A stretch of DNA of 15,279 nucleotides from an uncultured Oscillospiraceae bacterium (GCA_959596515.1 CAUFXR010000068.1:1-15279); one strand, 5' to 3'; shown: positions 1 through 7,047, numbered from the stretch's first letter. The notes: a model not told the origin generated them from the letters alone. Numbers and translations are program-made.

Positions 1-221
1 CGTGGAATGTCCGGCGAATCGCGGAACTCAAGGCCCCCTTAGGCGGGGAAATCAGGGTTCCTATAAAACATTTCTTCCTGAGGCTGGGGTCGTTTCAGGG
101 TATTTACAGTTTCCAAAGATTTGTCCGCTTCCCCTTTTGGGACGCGGCGCTGAGGCCGGTCTGGGCGAAAGATCAGCGTTCTTTCTCCCTTATTCTTTTT
201 CCTTTATTCTTTCTCGCCTTT
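1..221. other. Left-edge non-coding region
   Basis: No supportable gene. A reading frame on the plus strand is open from the edge, but it starts with GTG without a ribosome binding site, resembles no family I know, and runs antisense into the DUF523 gene. The last part (about 180-230) is pyrimidine-rich on the plus strand. No clear terminator for the minus-strand operon is visible. Confidence 0.5.
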
Positions 222-689
222 TCAATCTTTCCCAAGATTGGTTCTCTGAGGCAGCTTCTCCAGGCTGTGCTCGCCCACTACGGTGATCCCATGATCCGTC
301 AACAAACCTGCGGCAATGCCCATTCCGGGAATTTTCCGGCCGGTAAAAGTGCCGTCGTAAATACAACCGCATCCGCAGGAGGGACTGTTTTCCTTCAAAA
401 CAGCGAATCTACACCGATTTTCCAAGGCTAATTCCAGCACCTTTTGCGCCCCTTTTTCAAAAAACGCCGTCACGTCTTTTCCGTCTCTGGAAACAACCCG
501 TCGGCAGCCGTCAATCACCCGCTGTTCCGACGGCTCCCTGGGGGATTTTAATCCCCCCATAGCCTCAGGGCACACGGGGATAATCTCCCAATTCTCCTTC
601 AGAGCGCAAACCGTCTCATTTCTTTTCTCTTTCCCGTCATAGCGGCACGGAATCCCCAAAAGACAGCCGCTTACCAACAATTTTTCCAT
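222..689 (-). CDS. DUF523 / TudS-like desulfidase family protein
   Basis: The 155-residue product has the usual length and motifs of the stand-alone DUF523 family. These are SGCLLGIPCRYDG (residues 7-19, Cys9 and Cys15), the CPE-x-GGL-x-PRE block (Cys40, Glu42) and LKENSPSCGCG-x-IYDG (Cys105). The family was long uncharacterised. Some members (TudS) have since been shown to be [4Fe-4S] enzymes that remove sulfur from thiouracil or 4-thiouridine compounds, using three conserved cysteines for the cluster. The cysteines and the CPE glutamate are present here, so the same chemistry is plausible but not shown. The ATG at 687-689 is preceded by AAGGAAGAG. It begins 14 bases after the stop of the ROK gene, so the two are probably co-transcribed. 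Two extra cysteines (107, 109) follow the SPSC motif. Family assignment is firm; the reaction is inference. Confidence 0.9.
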   Translation of the reverse strand: MEKLLVSGCLLGIPCRYDGKEKRNETVCALKENWEIIPVCPEAMGGLKSPREPSEQRVIDGCRRVVSRDGKDVTAFFEKGAQKVLELALENRCRFAVLKENSPSCGCGCIYDGTFTGRKIPGMGIAAGLLTDHGITVVGEHSLEKLPQRTNLGKD

Positions 690-703
690 AAGCTTTCTCT
701 TCC

Positions 704-1927
704 TTACTTTTTTGCTTTTTCCAGAAACCCACCATTCGCAAAAAACCGGCCCACCATGGAAAACGCCGGTCCCTCTGTCTCGATTTCCTTGCGGAACTGA
801 CTCAGGCGAATCTTCTCTCTACAGTGGAAAACATCCAAAAACCGACTGAAACAATCCCAATATTCCGGGTCAAAAAACAGATCGCCGTACACCACCACTG
901 TGGAAAGATTCAGCATAATCAAGCAATTTTTCAGCGTCATCGCCAGGTAAAAAGCACCTTTCTCGATCACCTGCCGCACCGCAGGGTCGGCCGCGTGATA
1001 AAACTCAGGGAGTCGGCTACCTACCACCTGCTCTTTGTGGCCCTGCGTCAGCCGGACAAGCTCCGGTGTTTTTTCCGCTGAATAAATCGTCCGAAGCTCT
1101 TCCGCCAATTCTTGGAACCCTGCCAGCGTACACAGACAGCCCCGACTTCCGCAGGCACAGGCTTTTCCGTTCGGATCTACCAAAAAGTGATTCAGACATA
1201 CCTGCGCCGACCGGTATTCCTGGGGATAATAGGTCAGGGACAGATAGCTCGCGTCTATTGTCGGGCCGTATTTCAGAAACAGAATATTTTGGCCCACAGC
1301 CAAACCGGAAAGGAAAACATCCGCAGAGGTCATAGCACTGATCAGACTGTCCTCCCAAACGTCCACGCCTAATTTTCTCGACAGAGCCTCCCGGATCGCT
1401 CCTTCCCTTTTCTCATATTCCGAAATCATTTTGCCTTCCTTGCCGCTTCCCGCCGTCGGAAACGCCACCCCTGCGCCAATCAGGCGGTAGCGGGTTTTGA
1501 TTTCATATCTTTCCAAAAGACTGGATATTTTTTCTCCTACCTGATCCAAAAAGCTGGAAAAAGGCCTTTCCTTCTCCGCCGCCAGTTCCGCTTGAAAGAT
1601 CTCCCGGTTTGACAAATCGCAGCACAGAATCTTTGCCCGGCTGGACTCGATATAGATTCCCAAGGCCACATAGGCATGCAGGTTGATGTTTAAAATGACT
1701 TCCTTTCTTCCCAAACCGTTCCCATTGTGAACCGTATGGGTTTCTACCAATAGGCCCTCTCGAAGCATATCTCCTATGATCAGCGTGATCGCCGCCGGCG
1801 TTAACCCTGTTTTCGCCGCCAGCGCTTTTCTGGAAAGCCCCCTGTTTTGATAGATCAAATATAAAATTAAACCTCGGTTGATTTTTTTTACATCCACCAT
1901 ATTATGTCCGGCACCGATTGCTTTCAT
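704..1927 (-). CDS. ROK-family transcriptional regulator (degenerate kinase fold)
   Basis: The 407-residue protein has an N-terminal winged helix (about residues 17-62: INRGLILYLI, then LSRKALAAKTGLTPAAITLI) and a C-terminal ROK sugar-kinase-like fold, the arrangement of NagC, Mlc and XylR. The ROK zinc site is intact: His247, Cys257, Cys259 and Cys264 (NGKACACGSRGC), with the same spacing as in Mlc. The kinase signatures are eroded. The DxGGTK phosphate loop reads YIESSRA, the ExGH motif reads CLNH, and the GTGxG loop reads YGPTID. It is therefore probably a pure regulator that may still bind a sugar or sugar phosphate. I chose the ATG at 1925-1927, with GGGGAA 12 bases upstream, over an upstream TTG at 1951 that would add eight residues. 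It is divergent from glpK and may regulate it or itself; the effector is unknown. Confidence 0.9.
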   Translation of the reverse strand: MKAIGAGHNMVDVKKINRGLILYLIYQNRGLSRKALAAKTGLTPAAITLIIGDMLREGLLVETHTVHNGNGLGRKEVILNINLHAYVALGIYIESSRAKILCCDLSNREIFQAELAAEKERPFSSFLDQVGEKISSLLERYEIKTRYRLIGAGVAFPTAGSGKEGKMISEYEKREGAIREALSRKLGVDVWEDSLISAMTSADVFLSGLAVGQNILFLKYGPTIDASYLSLTYYPQEYRSAQVCLNHFLVDPNGKACACGSRGCLCTLAGFQELAEELRTIYSAEKTPELVRLTQGHKEQVVGSRLPEFYHAADPAVRQVIEKGAFYLAMTLKNCLIMLNLSTVVVYGDLFFDPEYWDCFSRFLDVFHCREKIRLSQFRKEIETEGPAFSMVGRFFANGGFLEKAKK

Positions 1928-1952
1928 GGTATCACAACATTCCCCGATCAAA

Positions 1953-1980
1953 ATTATAGCAAAAGTAGAATATAAAGTAA
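1953..1980 (-). promoter_or_regulatory. Promoter of the ROK regulator gene
   Basis: On the minus strand TTACTT (1975-1980) and a perfect TATAAT (1953-1958) are separated by 16 bases. The predicted start is near 1946, giving a leader of under 20 bases before the ATG at 1927. The -35 is only a partial match. Confidence 0.5.
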
Positions 1981-1999
1981 GTAGCTTAACGGCCTTCTA

Positions 2000-2030
2000 T
2001 GTGATTTATTTTATCACAAAAGAAAATAAT
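2000..2030. promoter_or_regulatory. Candidate ROK operator (nested inverted repeats)
   Basis: Two overlapping inverted repeats lie between the divergent ROK and glpK genes. TGTGAT (2000-2005) pairs with ATCACA (2013-2018). TTATTTT (2006-2012) pairs with AAAATAA (2023-2029) across 10 bases. The second resembles the AT-rich arms of known NagC/Mlc operators (TTATTT...AAATAA). It sits about 20 bases upstream of the ROK -35. Operator function is inferred from position and symmetry only. Confidence 0.35.
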
Positions 2031-2042
2031 TTCAATAAAAGG

Positions 2043-2062
2043 TCGAAAATTATCGAAAATTT
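2043..2062. repeat. Tandem 10-bp repeat in the glpK upstream region
   Basis: TCGAAAATTA is followed directly by TCGAAAATTT, 9 of 10 bases identical and one helical turn apart. It lies about 45 bases upstream of the glpK -35 and could be a face-of-helix activator or repressor site, or just AT-rich sequence. Confidence 0.4.
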
Positions 2063-2106
2063 GTTATTAGGGCTAAAAAAGACGGGACAAAATTTTAAAA
2101 TGGATC

Positions 2107-2134
2107 TTGTCTCCTTAAAAAAAAAAGCTATAAT
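2107..2134 (+). promoter_or_regulatory. glpK promoter
   Basis: TTGTCT (2107-2112) and TATAAT (2129-2134) are 16 bases apart, putting the start near 2141 and leaving a leader of about 50 bases. The -35 overlaps the right arm of an imperfect inverted repeat (GGGACAA at 2084-2090 against TTGTCTCC at 2107-2114), which could serve as an operator. No terminator or antiterminator hairpin of the GlpP type is visible in the leader. Confidence 0.65.
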
Positions 2135-2190
2135 TAAATTATTGCTTATAAAACCATTTCAATTCATTTTCAATCAGGGAGGTCACCGCA

Positions 2191-3678
2191 ATGAAGCAGT
2201 ATCTGGTCTCATTAGACCAGGGAACCACTAGTTCCCGAGCGATTATTTTTGACCGCAGTCAAAATATCATTTCTATGGCGCAGCAGGAATTTACCCAGCA
2301 TTATCCAAAAGCCGGTTATGTTGAGCACGATCCAATGGATATTTACGCCAGCCAGATTTCCGTTTTGACAGAAGCTCTGCTAAAAGGCGGTGTTTCTCCC
2401 GAGGAAATTTATGGCATCGGTATCACCAACCAGCGGGAAACTACCATCGTCTGGGATAAAAATACTGGCCGTCCCATTTACAACGCCATTGTATGGCAGT
2501 GCCGCCGCACCGCCGAGGAGTGTGAAAAACTGAAGGCTGAGGGCCTGGAGCCTTATATCCGGGAAACCACCGGCCTCATCATTGACGCCTATTTCAGCGG
2601 CACCAAAATCAAGTGGATTCTGGATCACGTGGAGGGTGCCCGGGAGCGGGCTCAGCGCGGCGAGCTGTTGTTTGGCACTGTAGATACCTGGCTAATTTGG
2701 AACATGACCGGCGGCAAAGTTCATGTCACTGATTATACCAACGCTTCCCGAACTATGCTGTTTGATATTCATAAGCTTTGCTGGGACGACAAGATTTTGG
2801 AAAAGCTGCAGATTCCCAAATGCATGCTGCCGAAGGTCTGTTCCAGCAGCGAGGTCTACGGCACTTACAATATCAGCGGTGTGGAAGTCCCCATCGCCGG
2901 AATCGCCGGAGACCAGCAGGCCGCATTGTTCGGGCAGACCTGTTTTGACAAGGGAATGGCGAAAAATACATACGGCACTGGGTGTTTTCTGTTGATGAAC
3001 ACCGGTTCCGAGCCATACGTGTCACAAAATGGGCTGCTGACCACCATCGCGGCCAGTCTTCCCGGAGATCTGCATTATGTACTGGAGGGCAGCGTGTTCG
3101 TGGGCGGCGCCGTAATCCAGTGGCTGCGAGACGAACTTCGTTTGTTCGACGAGGCGCCTGACGCTGACTATTTCGCCGCCAAAGTGGACGATACGGCGGG
3201 CGTCTACATTGTGCCCGCTTTTACGGGCCTGGGAGCGCCCTACTGGGATATGTACGCCAGAGGCGCTATCGTAGGCCTGACACGGGGCGCCAACCGGAAC
3301 CATATTATCCGCGCGGCCCAGGAGGCCATCGCTTATCAGACGAAAGACGTTCTGGACGCCATGATCGCTGACACTGGTCTGGAGATCCATGAGCTGAGGG
3401 TTGACGGCGGCGCCAGCCGCAGCGACTTTTTGATGCAGTTCCAATCTGATATTATGAATCGGTCTCTGCGCCGGCCGATGATCCGGGAAACTACCGCTTT
3501 AGGCGCGACTTATCTTGCCGGACTGGCTACCGGCGCCTGGGATAGTTTGCAGCAGATCAAGGAGCTTTGGGCTATTGATAAGGTTTACACTCCCAATATG
3601 GAAGCTGATCGACGGGAAGTTTTGCTGAAGGGTTGGAAAAAAGCCGTTACCAGAGCCAAAGACTGGGCGGAGGATTGA
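2191..3678 (+). CDS. glpK: Glycerol kinase GlpK
   Basis: This FGGY-family kinase phosphorylates glycerol with ATP to sn-glycerol 3-phosphate in the cytoplasm. It is full length (495 residues) with all family landmarks: SLDQGTTSSRAIIFD (residues 7-21), the glycerol-contacting NQRET segment (80-84) and Tyr134, GIAGDQQAALFGQ with the catalytic base Asp241, NTYGTGCF (259-266), FTGLGAPYWD (344-353) and VDGGASRSDF (404-413). AGGGAGG lies eight bases before the ATG. The segment after EVYG (residues 221-232) reads GTYNISGVEVPIAG. It lacks the histidine that is phosphorylated by HPr in enterococcal and bacillar GlpK, so PTS control through that residue is not expected. No glpF or glycerol-phosphate dehydrogenase gene lies beside it. 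Divergent ROK regulator upstream; terminator about 260 bases downstream. Confidence 0.97.
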   Translation: MKQYLVSLDQGTTSSRAIIFDRSQNIISMAQQEFTQHYPKAGYVEHDPMDIYASQISVLTEALLKGGVSPEEIYGIGITNQRETTIVWDKNTGRPIYNAIVWQCRRTAEECEKLKAEGLEPYIRETTGLIIDAYFSGTKIKWILDHVEGARERAQRGELLFGTVDTWLIWNMTGGKVHVTDYTNASRTMLFDIHKLCWDDKILEKLQIPKCMLPKVCSSSEVYGTYNISGVEVPIAGIAGDQQAALFGQTCFDKGMAKNTYGTGCFLLMNTGSEPYVSQNGLLTTIAASLPGDLHYVLEGSVFVGGAVIQWLRDELRLFDEAPDADYFAAKVDDTAGVYIVPAFTGLGAPYWDMYARGAIVGLTRGANRNHIIRAAQEAIAYQTKDVLDAMIADTGLEIHELRVDGGASRSDFLMQFQSDIMNRSLRRPMIRETTALGATYLAGLATGAWDSLQQIKELWAIDKVYTPNMEADRREVLLKGWKKAVTRAKDWAED

Positions 3679-3724
3679 TCCCAACCAAGAGAGAGGCCTC
3701 CATGAACCCCCTGTATTTCCTTTG

Positions 3725-3872
3725 CTCTTCTCCGGGAAGGTCGACAAACCCTGTTCCCACCGGGAAAGGTCCATTTCTGGGCGGAAAAGGTCTGTTCCCA
3801 CCCGAGGAAGGTCTATTTCTGGGCGGGAAAGGTCTGTTCCCAGCCGGGAAAGATCTGTTCCTGGGCGGAGGT
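3725..3872 (+). repeat. 21-bp tandem repeat array, block 1
   Basis: About six units starting at 3751, 3771, 3792, 3813, 3834 and 3855, with a degenerate unit before them (3725-3741). The unit form is CTGTTCCCAGCCGGGAAAGAT. Two versions tend to alternate: CTGTTCCCA-type and CTATTTCTGGG-type. Many units contain a small inverted repeat (TTCCC...GGGAA or TTCC...GGAA). Because 21 is a multiple of three, all frames stay open through the block and read as seven-residue repeats in both directions; I do not regard these as genes. The block lies between glpK and the terminator at 3936. Confidence 0.9.
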
Positions 3873-3935
3873 TTTCCTTCTCTCGTTTTCACCGGATCGA
3901 AAAGGGTAACGGTTCCGCCGATCGTTTCGCCAATC

Positions 3936-3967
3936 AAAAAGGGATGCGAACATTCGCATCCCTTTTT
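3936..3967. terminator. Bidirectional terminator between glpK and the cyclophilin gene
   Basis: AAAAAGGGATGCGAA and TTCGCATCCCTTTTT form a near-perfect hairpin, with an A run on the left and a T run on the right. It can terminate glpK transcripts on the plus strand and cyclophilin-operon transcripts on the minus strand. Confidence 0.9.
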
Positions 3968-4076
3968 TGTTTTGTATGCCCTCTGTTTTCTCAGCGTTTG
4001 CGCGGCGACAGCCCCTAACAGACGCTACCGGAAAGTTTAAGAAATCTTCTGACTTTTTGCCCCTGTTTTGCCGAAA

Positions 4077-4185
4077 CACGCGACAGCCGGGAAAGATCCG
4101 TTCCCAGCCGAGAAGAGTCTGTTCCTGGACGGAAAAGATCTGTTCCTAGGCGGAAAAGATCCGTTCCTGGGCGGGAAAGGTCTGT
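4077..4185 (+). repeat. 21-bp tandem repeat array, block 2
   Basis: Same repeat family and same orientation as the block at 3725-3872. Units start at 4098, 4119, 4140 and 4161, with a partial unit before (ending 4097) and a truncated one at 4182. The last copy abuts the cyclophilin stop codon (4186-4188 on the minus strand), so the array forms the 3' untranslated region of that operon. The two blocks are separated by about 200 bases that include the terminator. Confidence 0.88.
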
Positions 4186-4704
4186 TTACGCCTTTTGGGG
4201 CTGAGGATAGGTCTCGCCAAAGGTCTCCACGGTAACGGATTTCATTTTCTGTTCATCCAGAGGCCGGTCGTTATAATTGGTGGCGACCGACACGATCTGA
4301 TCCGCCACCTCAATGCCCTCTATCACCTTGCCGAAAGAAGCGTACTGGCCGTCCAAATGGGGAGCGTCATCTACCATGATAAAGAACTGGGAGCCGGCGC
4401 TGTCCGGATGGCCGGCGCGGGCCATGGAAATCACACCCTTGGTATGCTTTAAATCGTTTTGGAACCGATTGGCGGTGAATTCTCCCTTGATCCGGTATCC
4501 GGGGCCACCCATGCCGGTGCCCTCCGGATCGCCGCCCTGAATCATAAAGCCGGGAATAACCCGGTGAAAAATAGTCCCGTTATAAAATCCCTTGTCCACC
4601 AGGGAAATAAAATTCGCTACGGTATTCGGGGCGATCTCAGGGTACAACTCCACCTTCATTACGCCGCCATTTTCCATCTCAATCGTCACTACTGGGTTCT
4701 TCAT
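4186..4704 (-). CDS. ppiB: Cyclophilin-type peptidyl-prolyl cis-trans isomerase
   Basis: The 172-residue single-domain cyclophilin catalyses cis-trans isomerisation of Xaa-Pro bonds during protein folding. It has no signal peptide, so it is cytoplasmic. Key elements are FHRVIPGFMIQGGDP (residues 46-60, catalytic Arg48, Phe53 and Gln56), GVISMARA...DSAGSQFFI (90-109, Phe108) and HLDGQYASFGKV (116-127). Where human cyclophilin A has the cyclosporin-contacting tryptophan, this protein has His116, as some bacterial PpiB proteins do. The ATG (4702-4704) lies inside the flavodoxin gene, 26 bases before that gene ends, with AGGGAG upstream, so translation is probably coupled. It is the last gene of a three-gene operon. 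Family certain; symbol by similarity to Bacillus PpiB. Confidence 0.95.
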   Translation of the reverse strand: MKNPVVTIEMENGGVMKVELYPEIAPNTVANFISLVDKGFYNGTIFHRVIPGFMIQGGDPEGTGMGGPGYRIKGEFTANRFQNDLKHTKGVISMARAGHPDSAGSQFFIMVDDAPHLDGQYASFGKVIEGIEVADQIVSVATNYNDRPLDEQKMKSVTVETFGETYPQPQKA

Positions 4705-5998
4705 TGTGTTTTCTCCCTTTTCTTGTTTTTTTCGGCTTTCCGCCGGTTTCTTGGCCTTCTTCCGAGCCCTTGCCGCCCGTCTCCTTCGCGGGTTCCGCCG
4801 ACTTCTCAGCGTTCTTCCCTCTTCCAGATGTTCTTCGACCCTTTGCTCCTAAGGTTTCTGCCGCCCCGTCTCCGGCCGGATCACCGGTCTGGCTGTCGCC
4901 CGAGGGTTTCTCCTCGCCGTCTGGGCTCTTCGCGGCTTCTTGGGCATCCATCTGATCAGCGGGCCGCCTGACAGTTTCTGTTTGATCACCGCCGGCTTCC
5001 GTTTCCTGTTCAGCCGCTGAAACGTCGGTCTGCGCTTCCTTTTCCCTGACCTGCCCGGTGGTTTCCTCGTTTCCTTCCGGCGCTGATGCCTCAGTCCCCG
5101 CTTTTGCGGTCTCCAAATGGGAATCACCGTTTTCCTCCCCGCAGGCAGAATCCGGCGCCGCGGTTTTTTCTTTCGTCGCCCGGGGCTCGTCCTCTTTGGA
5201 ACCCACCATTTCAGGGGCCTGCTCCTCTTCCGGAATCGAGACATCTTTCTGATCTGGCTCAGGCGCCTCTCCCTTTACGCTTTCCGCGTCAAGCGCGGCG
5301 GCAGGCGTCTCTTCAGAAACGACAGGCTCTTCCGCCGGCTCCTCCGGCTTTTCAGCCCCCCGCTCCTGCTGGGCAACGCTATCTTTCTCGGGGGAGGAAG
5401 CAGGCTTCTTGGCGCTGTCGTCGGTCTCCGCCGCCTCGATCATATCCCGCATCTCCTGAACCTGATTTTCTGTCAATTTCTTTTTCCTGCGGTGGTTCTC
5501 ACTGATTTGTAAAACAATTTTTCCGTTTTCACTCATCAGGAACTCAATTTTTCCCTTTTCCAAAGCCTCCAGGGTCTCATCTTCCGCTTTCACCGTGATG
5601 ATGGACCGGCACCTGGTACCGGCCTCCTCCAATTCTCTTCGCAGCAGCTTCGAGGCGGTTTTCCCCTCCAGGCCGCAGGAAAGCAATCCATAGGTTTGCT
5701 TTCCCTCTAATTGGTACTGACGAATAAACCCGTTGAGAACCGGAGCGGGGGCGCCGCCCCAAACCGGACCGGCGACCACCACACAGTCGTAAGAATCTAC
5801 ATCCACATTATCCAGAGGCAGAATCTCTACCGCTTTTCGGCGCTGGGCCAAAAACAGTCCTACCGTATAAGCGGCAAACCTGGATCTCCATTTGACCGGT
5901 TCCAGGGATACATAATCGGCGCCAAGAGATTTGGCCAGCTTTTTCGCAATCAATTCTGTTTTTCCGGTGAGGGAAAAACACGCAACCAGAATTTTCAT
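4679..5998 (-). CDS. Flavodoxin-domain protein with long disordered charged tail
   Basis: Residues 1 to about 160 form a flavodoxin-like domain. An FMN-phosphate loop (FSLTGKTE, residues 8-15) follows the first strand, then VVVAGPVWGGAPAP (73-86) and LLSCGLEGKTASK (105-117). This resembles Clostridia flavodoxins annotated as electron carriers or NAD(P)H-dependent FMN enzymes. Residues 161-190 are a basic, helical linker. From about 190 to 439 the sequence is low-complexity, rich in Glu, Ala, Pro, Ser, Thr and Gly and strongly acidic, and it switches near residue 385 to a Lys/Arg/Gly-rich end (KGRRTSGRGK, KKTRKGRKH). I see no membrane segment, signal peptide or sorting motif. Flavodoxins are normally 140-180 residues, so the tail is an unusual extension. 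AGGAG lies eight bases before the ATG. Its 5' neighbour ends 13 bases upstream and its stop overlaps the cyclophilin start. Confidence 0.85.
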   Translation of the reverse strand: MKILVACFSLTGKTELIAKKLAKSLGADYVSLEPVKWRSRFAAYTVGLFLAQRRKAVEILPLDNVDVDSYDCVVVAGPVWGGAPAPVLNGFIRQYQLEGKQTYGLLSCGLEGKTASKLLRRELEEAGTRCRSIITVKAEDETLEALEKGKIEFLMSENGKIVLQISENHRRKKKLTENQVQEMRDMIEAAETDDSAKKPASSPEKDSVAQQERGAEKPEEPAEEPVVSEETPAAALDAESVKGEAPEPDQKDVSIPEEEQAPEMVGSKEDEPRATKEKTAAPDSACGEENGDSHLETAKAGTEASAPEGNEETTGQVREKEAQTDVSAAEQETEAGGDQTETVRRPADQMDAQEAAKSPDGEEKPSGDSQTGDPAGDGAAETLGAKGRRTSGRGKNAEKSAEPAKETGGKGSEEGQETGGKPKKTRKGRKHNEEPSSDD

Positions 5999-6011
5999 CA
6001 GAAATTCTCCT

Positions 6012-6488
6012 TTATTCCCCGCCGCCTGCGTAAGGCTTTGGCATTTTCAGATCCTCCTCTGTCTCTGAATCCTCCTCCGCTTCCTGAGCCTGCGCCACAA
6101 AAGGATGATACACTGGACTTTCCTTCAGCTTTTCCGTGAGAACATCGTCATTCTCCTCGTCCGCCTCCCAGGCCCGAATGTTTTTTACCTCCGCCTTTCC
6201 AGTTCCCTTAGTAGTACGACTCTCTTCCGCCAGCTTCTCGCGGGCTTTTAGAATCCTCTCTTTCGCCTGATCGATGGCGTTGCATAAAACCGCCTCGTCA
6301 CCGGTGGCCTGGTTCCGCAGATCGTTATAAAAATGCTTTCCCAGGGCAATATACGCCCGGTTGATAGCGCTCATTTCGCTGCGGACAATAGCCTTTAAGC
6401 GGTTGTTGACCGCCGCCTGCCGGTTCCGGTTGGCGACCGCTTCGTACGCGGCCGCAACAGCGCAGCTAATCGTATTTAAAAAATCCAT
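6012..6488 (-). CDS. Hypothetical small helical protein with acidic tail
   Basis: I do not recognise a named family. The 158-residue protein starts MDFLNTISCAVAAAYEA. A helical segment (residues 25-60: NNRLKAIVRSEMSAINRAYI, then ALGKHFYND) resembles short Clostridia proteins in which this pattern precedes a zinc ribbon; no cysteine pairs are present here. Residues 65-95 look coiled-coil and the last 35 residues are acidic (EAEEDSETEEDLKM). GGAGGG lies nine bases before the ATG. It is the first gene of an operon with the flavodoxin and cyclophilin genes and shares an acidic low-complexity tail with the flavodoxin protein. Function unknown. Confidence 0.75.
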   Translation of the reverse strand: MDFLNTISCAVAAAYEAVANRNRQAAVNNRLKAIVRSEMSAINRAYIALGKHFYNDLRNQATGDEAVLCNAIDQAKERILKAREKLAEESRTTKGTGKAEVKNIRAWEADEENDDVLTEKLKESPVYHPFVAQAQEAEEDSETEEDLKMPKPYAGGGE

Positions 6489-6532
6489 AGTTGATCCCTC
6501 CGTTTATGGCAAACCGCCTTTTAGTTTCTTCT

Positions 6533-6585
6533 ATTATACTTCACTAAAAACAAAAATTATAGCATTTCCTGGAAAAAGGCTACAA
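6533..6585 (-). promoter_or_regulatory. Promoter region of the 6488-4186 operon
   Basis: On the minus strand TTGTAG (6580-6585) and TATAAT (6556-6561) are 18 bases apart. A second TATAAT lies at 6533-6538 but has no good -35. The first -35 overlaps the stop codon of the upstream membrane-protein gene. The two genes are therefore close, but the downstream operon probably has its own start. Confidence 0.5.
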
Positions 6586-6954
6586 AGTCCTGCCGCGGCG
6601 CTGAAATTCCAGTATGATTTTGATCATTTTTATGCCCACCATGACGCATGCCGCCATGACTCCCAGGCAGAACAGACTTAGAAACACAGCGAGCCACGCC
6701 TGTTGCCAGGCCGCCAGGGCGTCGTCTCTGGACACAAACTCTACGCCCTGCCGCAGGGCGTCGTTGACCCGGGACGCATAGGAAAAGTCCGGCGCCACCT
6801 GTTTGGCACCCAGCACAAAAAAAACGCCGCTCAGGGCGAAAGCCGCCAGCAGAAAAAATCCGTTCAGATACCGGTTTCCCTTGGTCAGCAGAAAATATCC
6901 GATCTTGGTAAAGAGATGGATTCTTTTCTCTTCTGATCGTTTGTCTTCCTTCAT
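6580..6954 (-). CDS. Hypothetical two-helix membrane protein
   Basis: The 124-residue product has a charged start (MKEDKRSEEKRIH) and two hydrophobic segments (about residues 30-50 and 85-109) separated by a polar loop of about 35 residues. It ends in a short basic tail (QRRGRTL). A two-pass membrane protein with the loop outside is the simplest reading. I recognise no family. The ATG at 6952-6954 is preceded by AAAGGGGG. A good promoter lies upstream, divergent from the CpXC gene. The 91-base gap to the next gene contains another promoter, so it may be monocistronic or read through. Confidence 0.7.
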   Translation of the reverse strand: MKEDKRSEEKRIHLFTKIGYFLLTKGNRYLNGFFLLAAFALSGVFFVLGAKQVAPDFSYASRVNDALRQGVEFVSRDDALAAWQQAWLAVFLSLFCLGVMAACVMVGIKMIKIILEFQRRGRTL

Positions 6955-6983
6955 TCCAAGGCCCCCTTTCTGTCCGTACCATC

Positions 6984-7012
6984 ATTATGTCATGTTTTTT
7001 TGACAAGGTCAA
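6984..7012 (-). promoter_or_regulatory. Promoter of the two-helix membrane protein gene
   Basis: On the minus strand TTGACC (7007-7012) and CATAAT (6984-6989) are separated by exactly 17 bases, close to the sigma-A consensus. The predicted start is near 6977. Confidence 0.6.
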
Positions 7013-7047
7013 TAACTAACTCGATTATTTGCTTTTCATCCGCCCGT

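Noticed and set aside
2000..2018. CRP-like site TGTGA...TCACA
   Set aside because: The spacing between half-sites is nine rather than six, and a CRP-type regulator is not indicated; the repeat is kept only as a general operator candidate.
3702..4040. Plus-strand frame starting MNPLYFLCSSPGRS with Gly-Lys-Gly-Leu-Phe-Pro repeats
   Set aside because: It is the 21-bp array read in frame, passes straight through the strong terminator at 3936-3967, has only a weak ribosome binding site, and the opposite strand is equally open.
4459..4971. Long plus-strand frames opposite the cyclophilin and flavodoxin genes
   Set aside because: Antisense shadows of GC-rich coding sequence; the minus-strand products have clear domains and ribosome binding sites.
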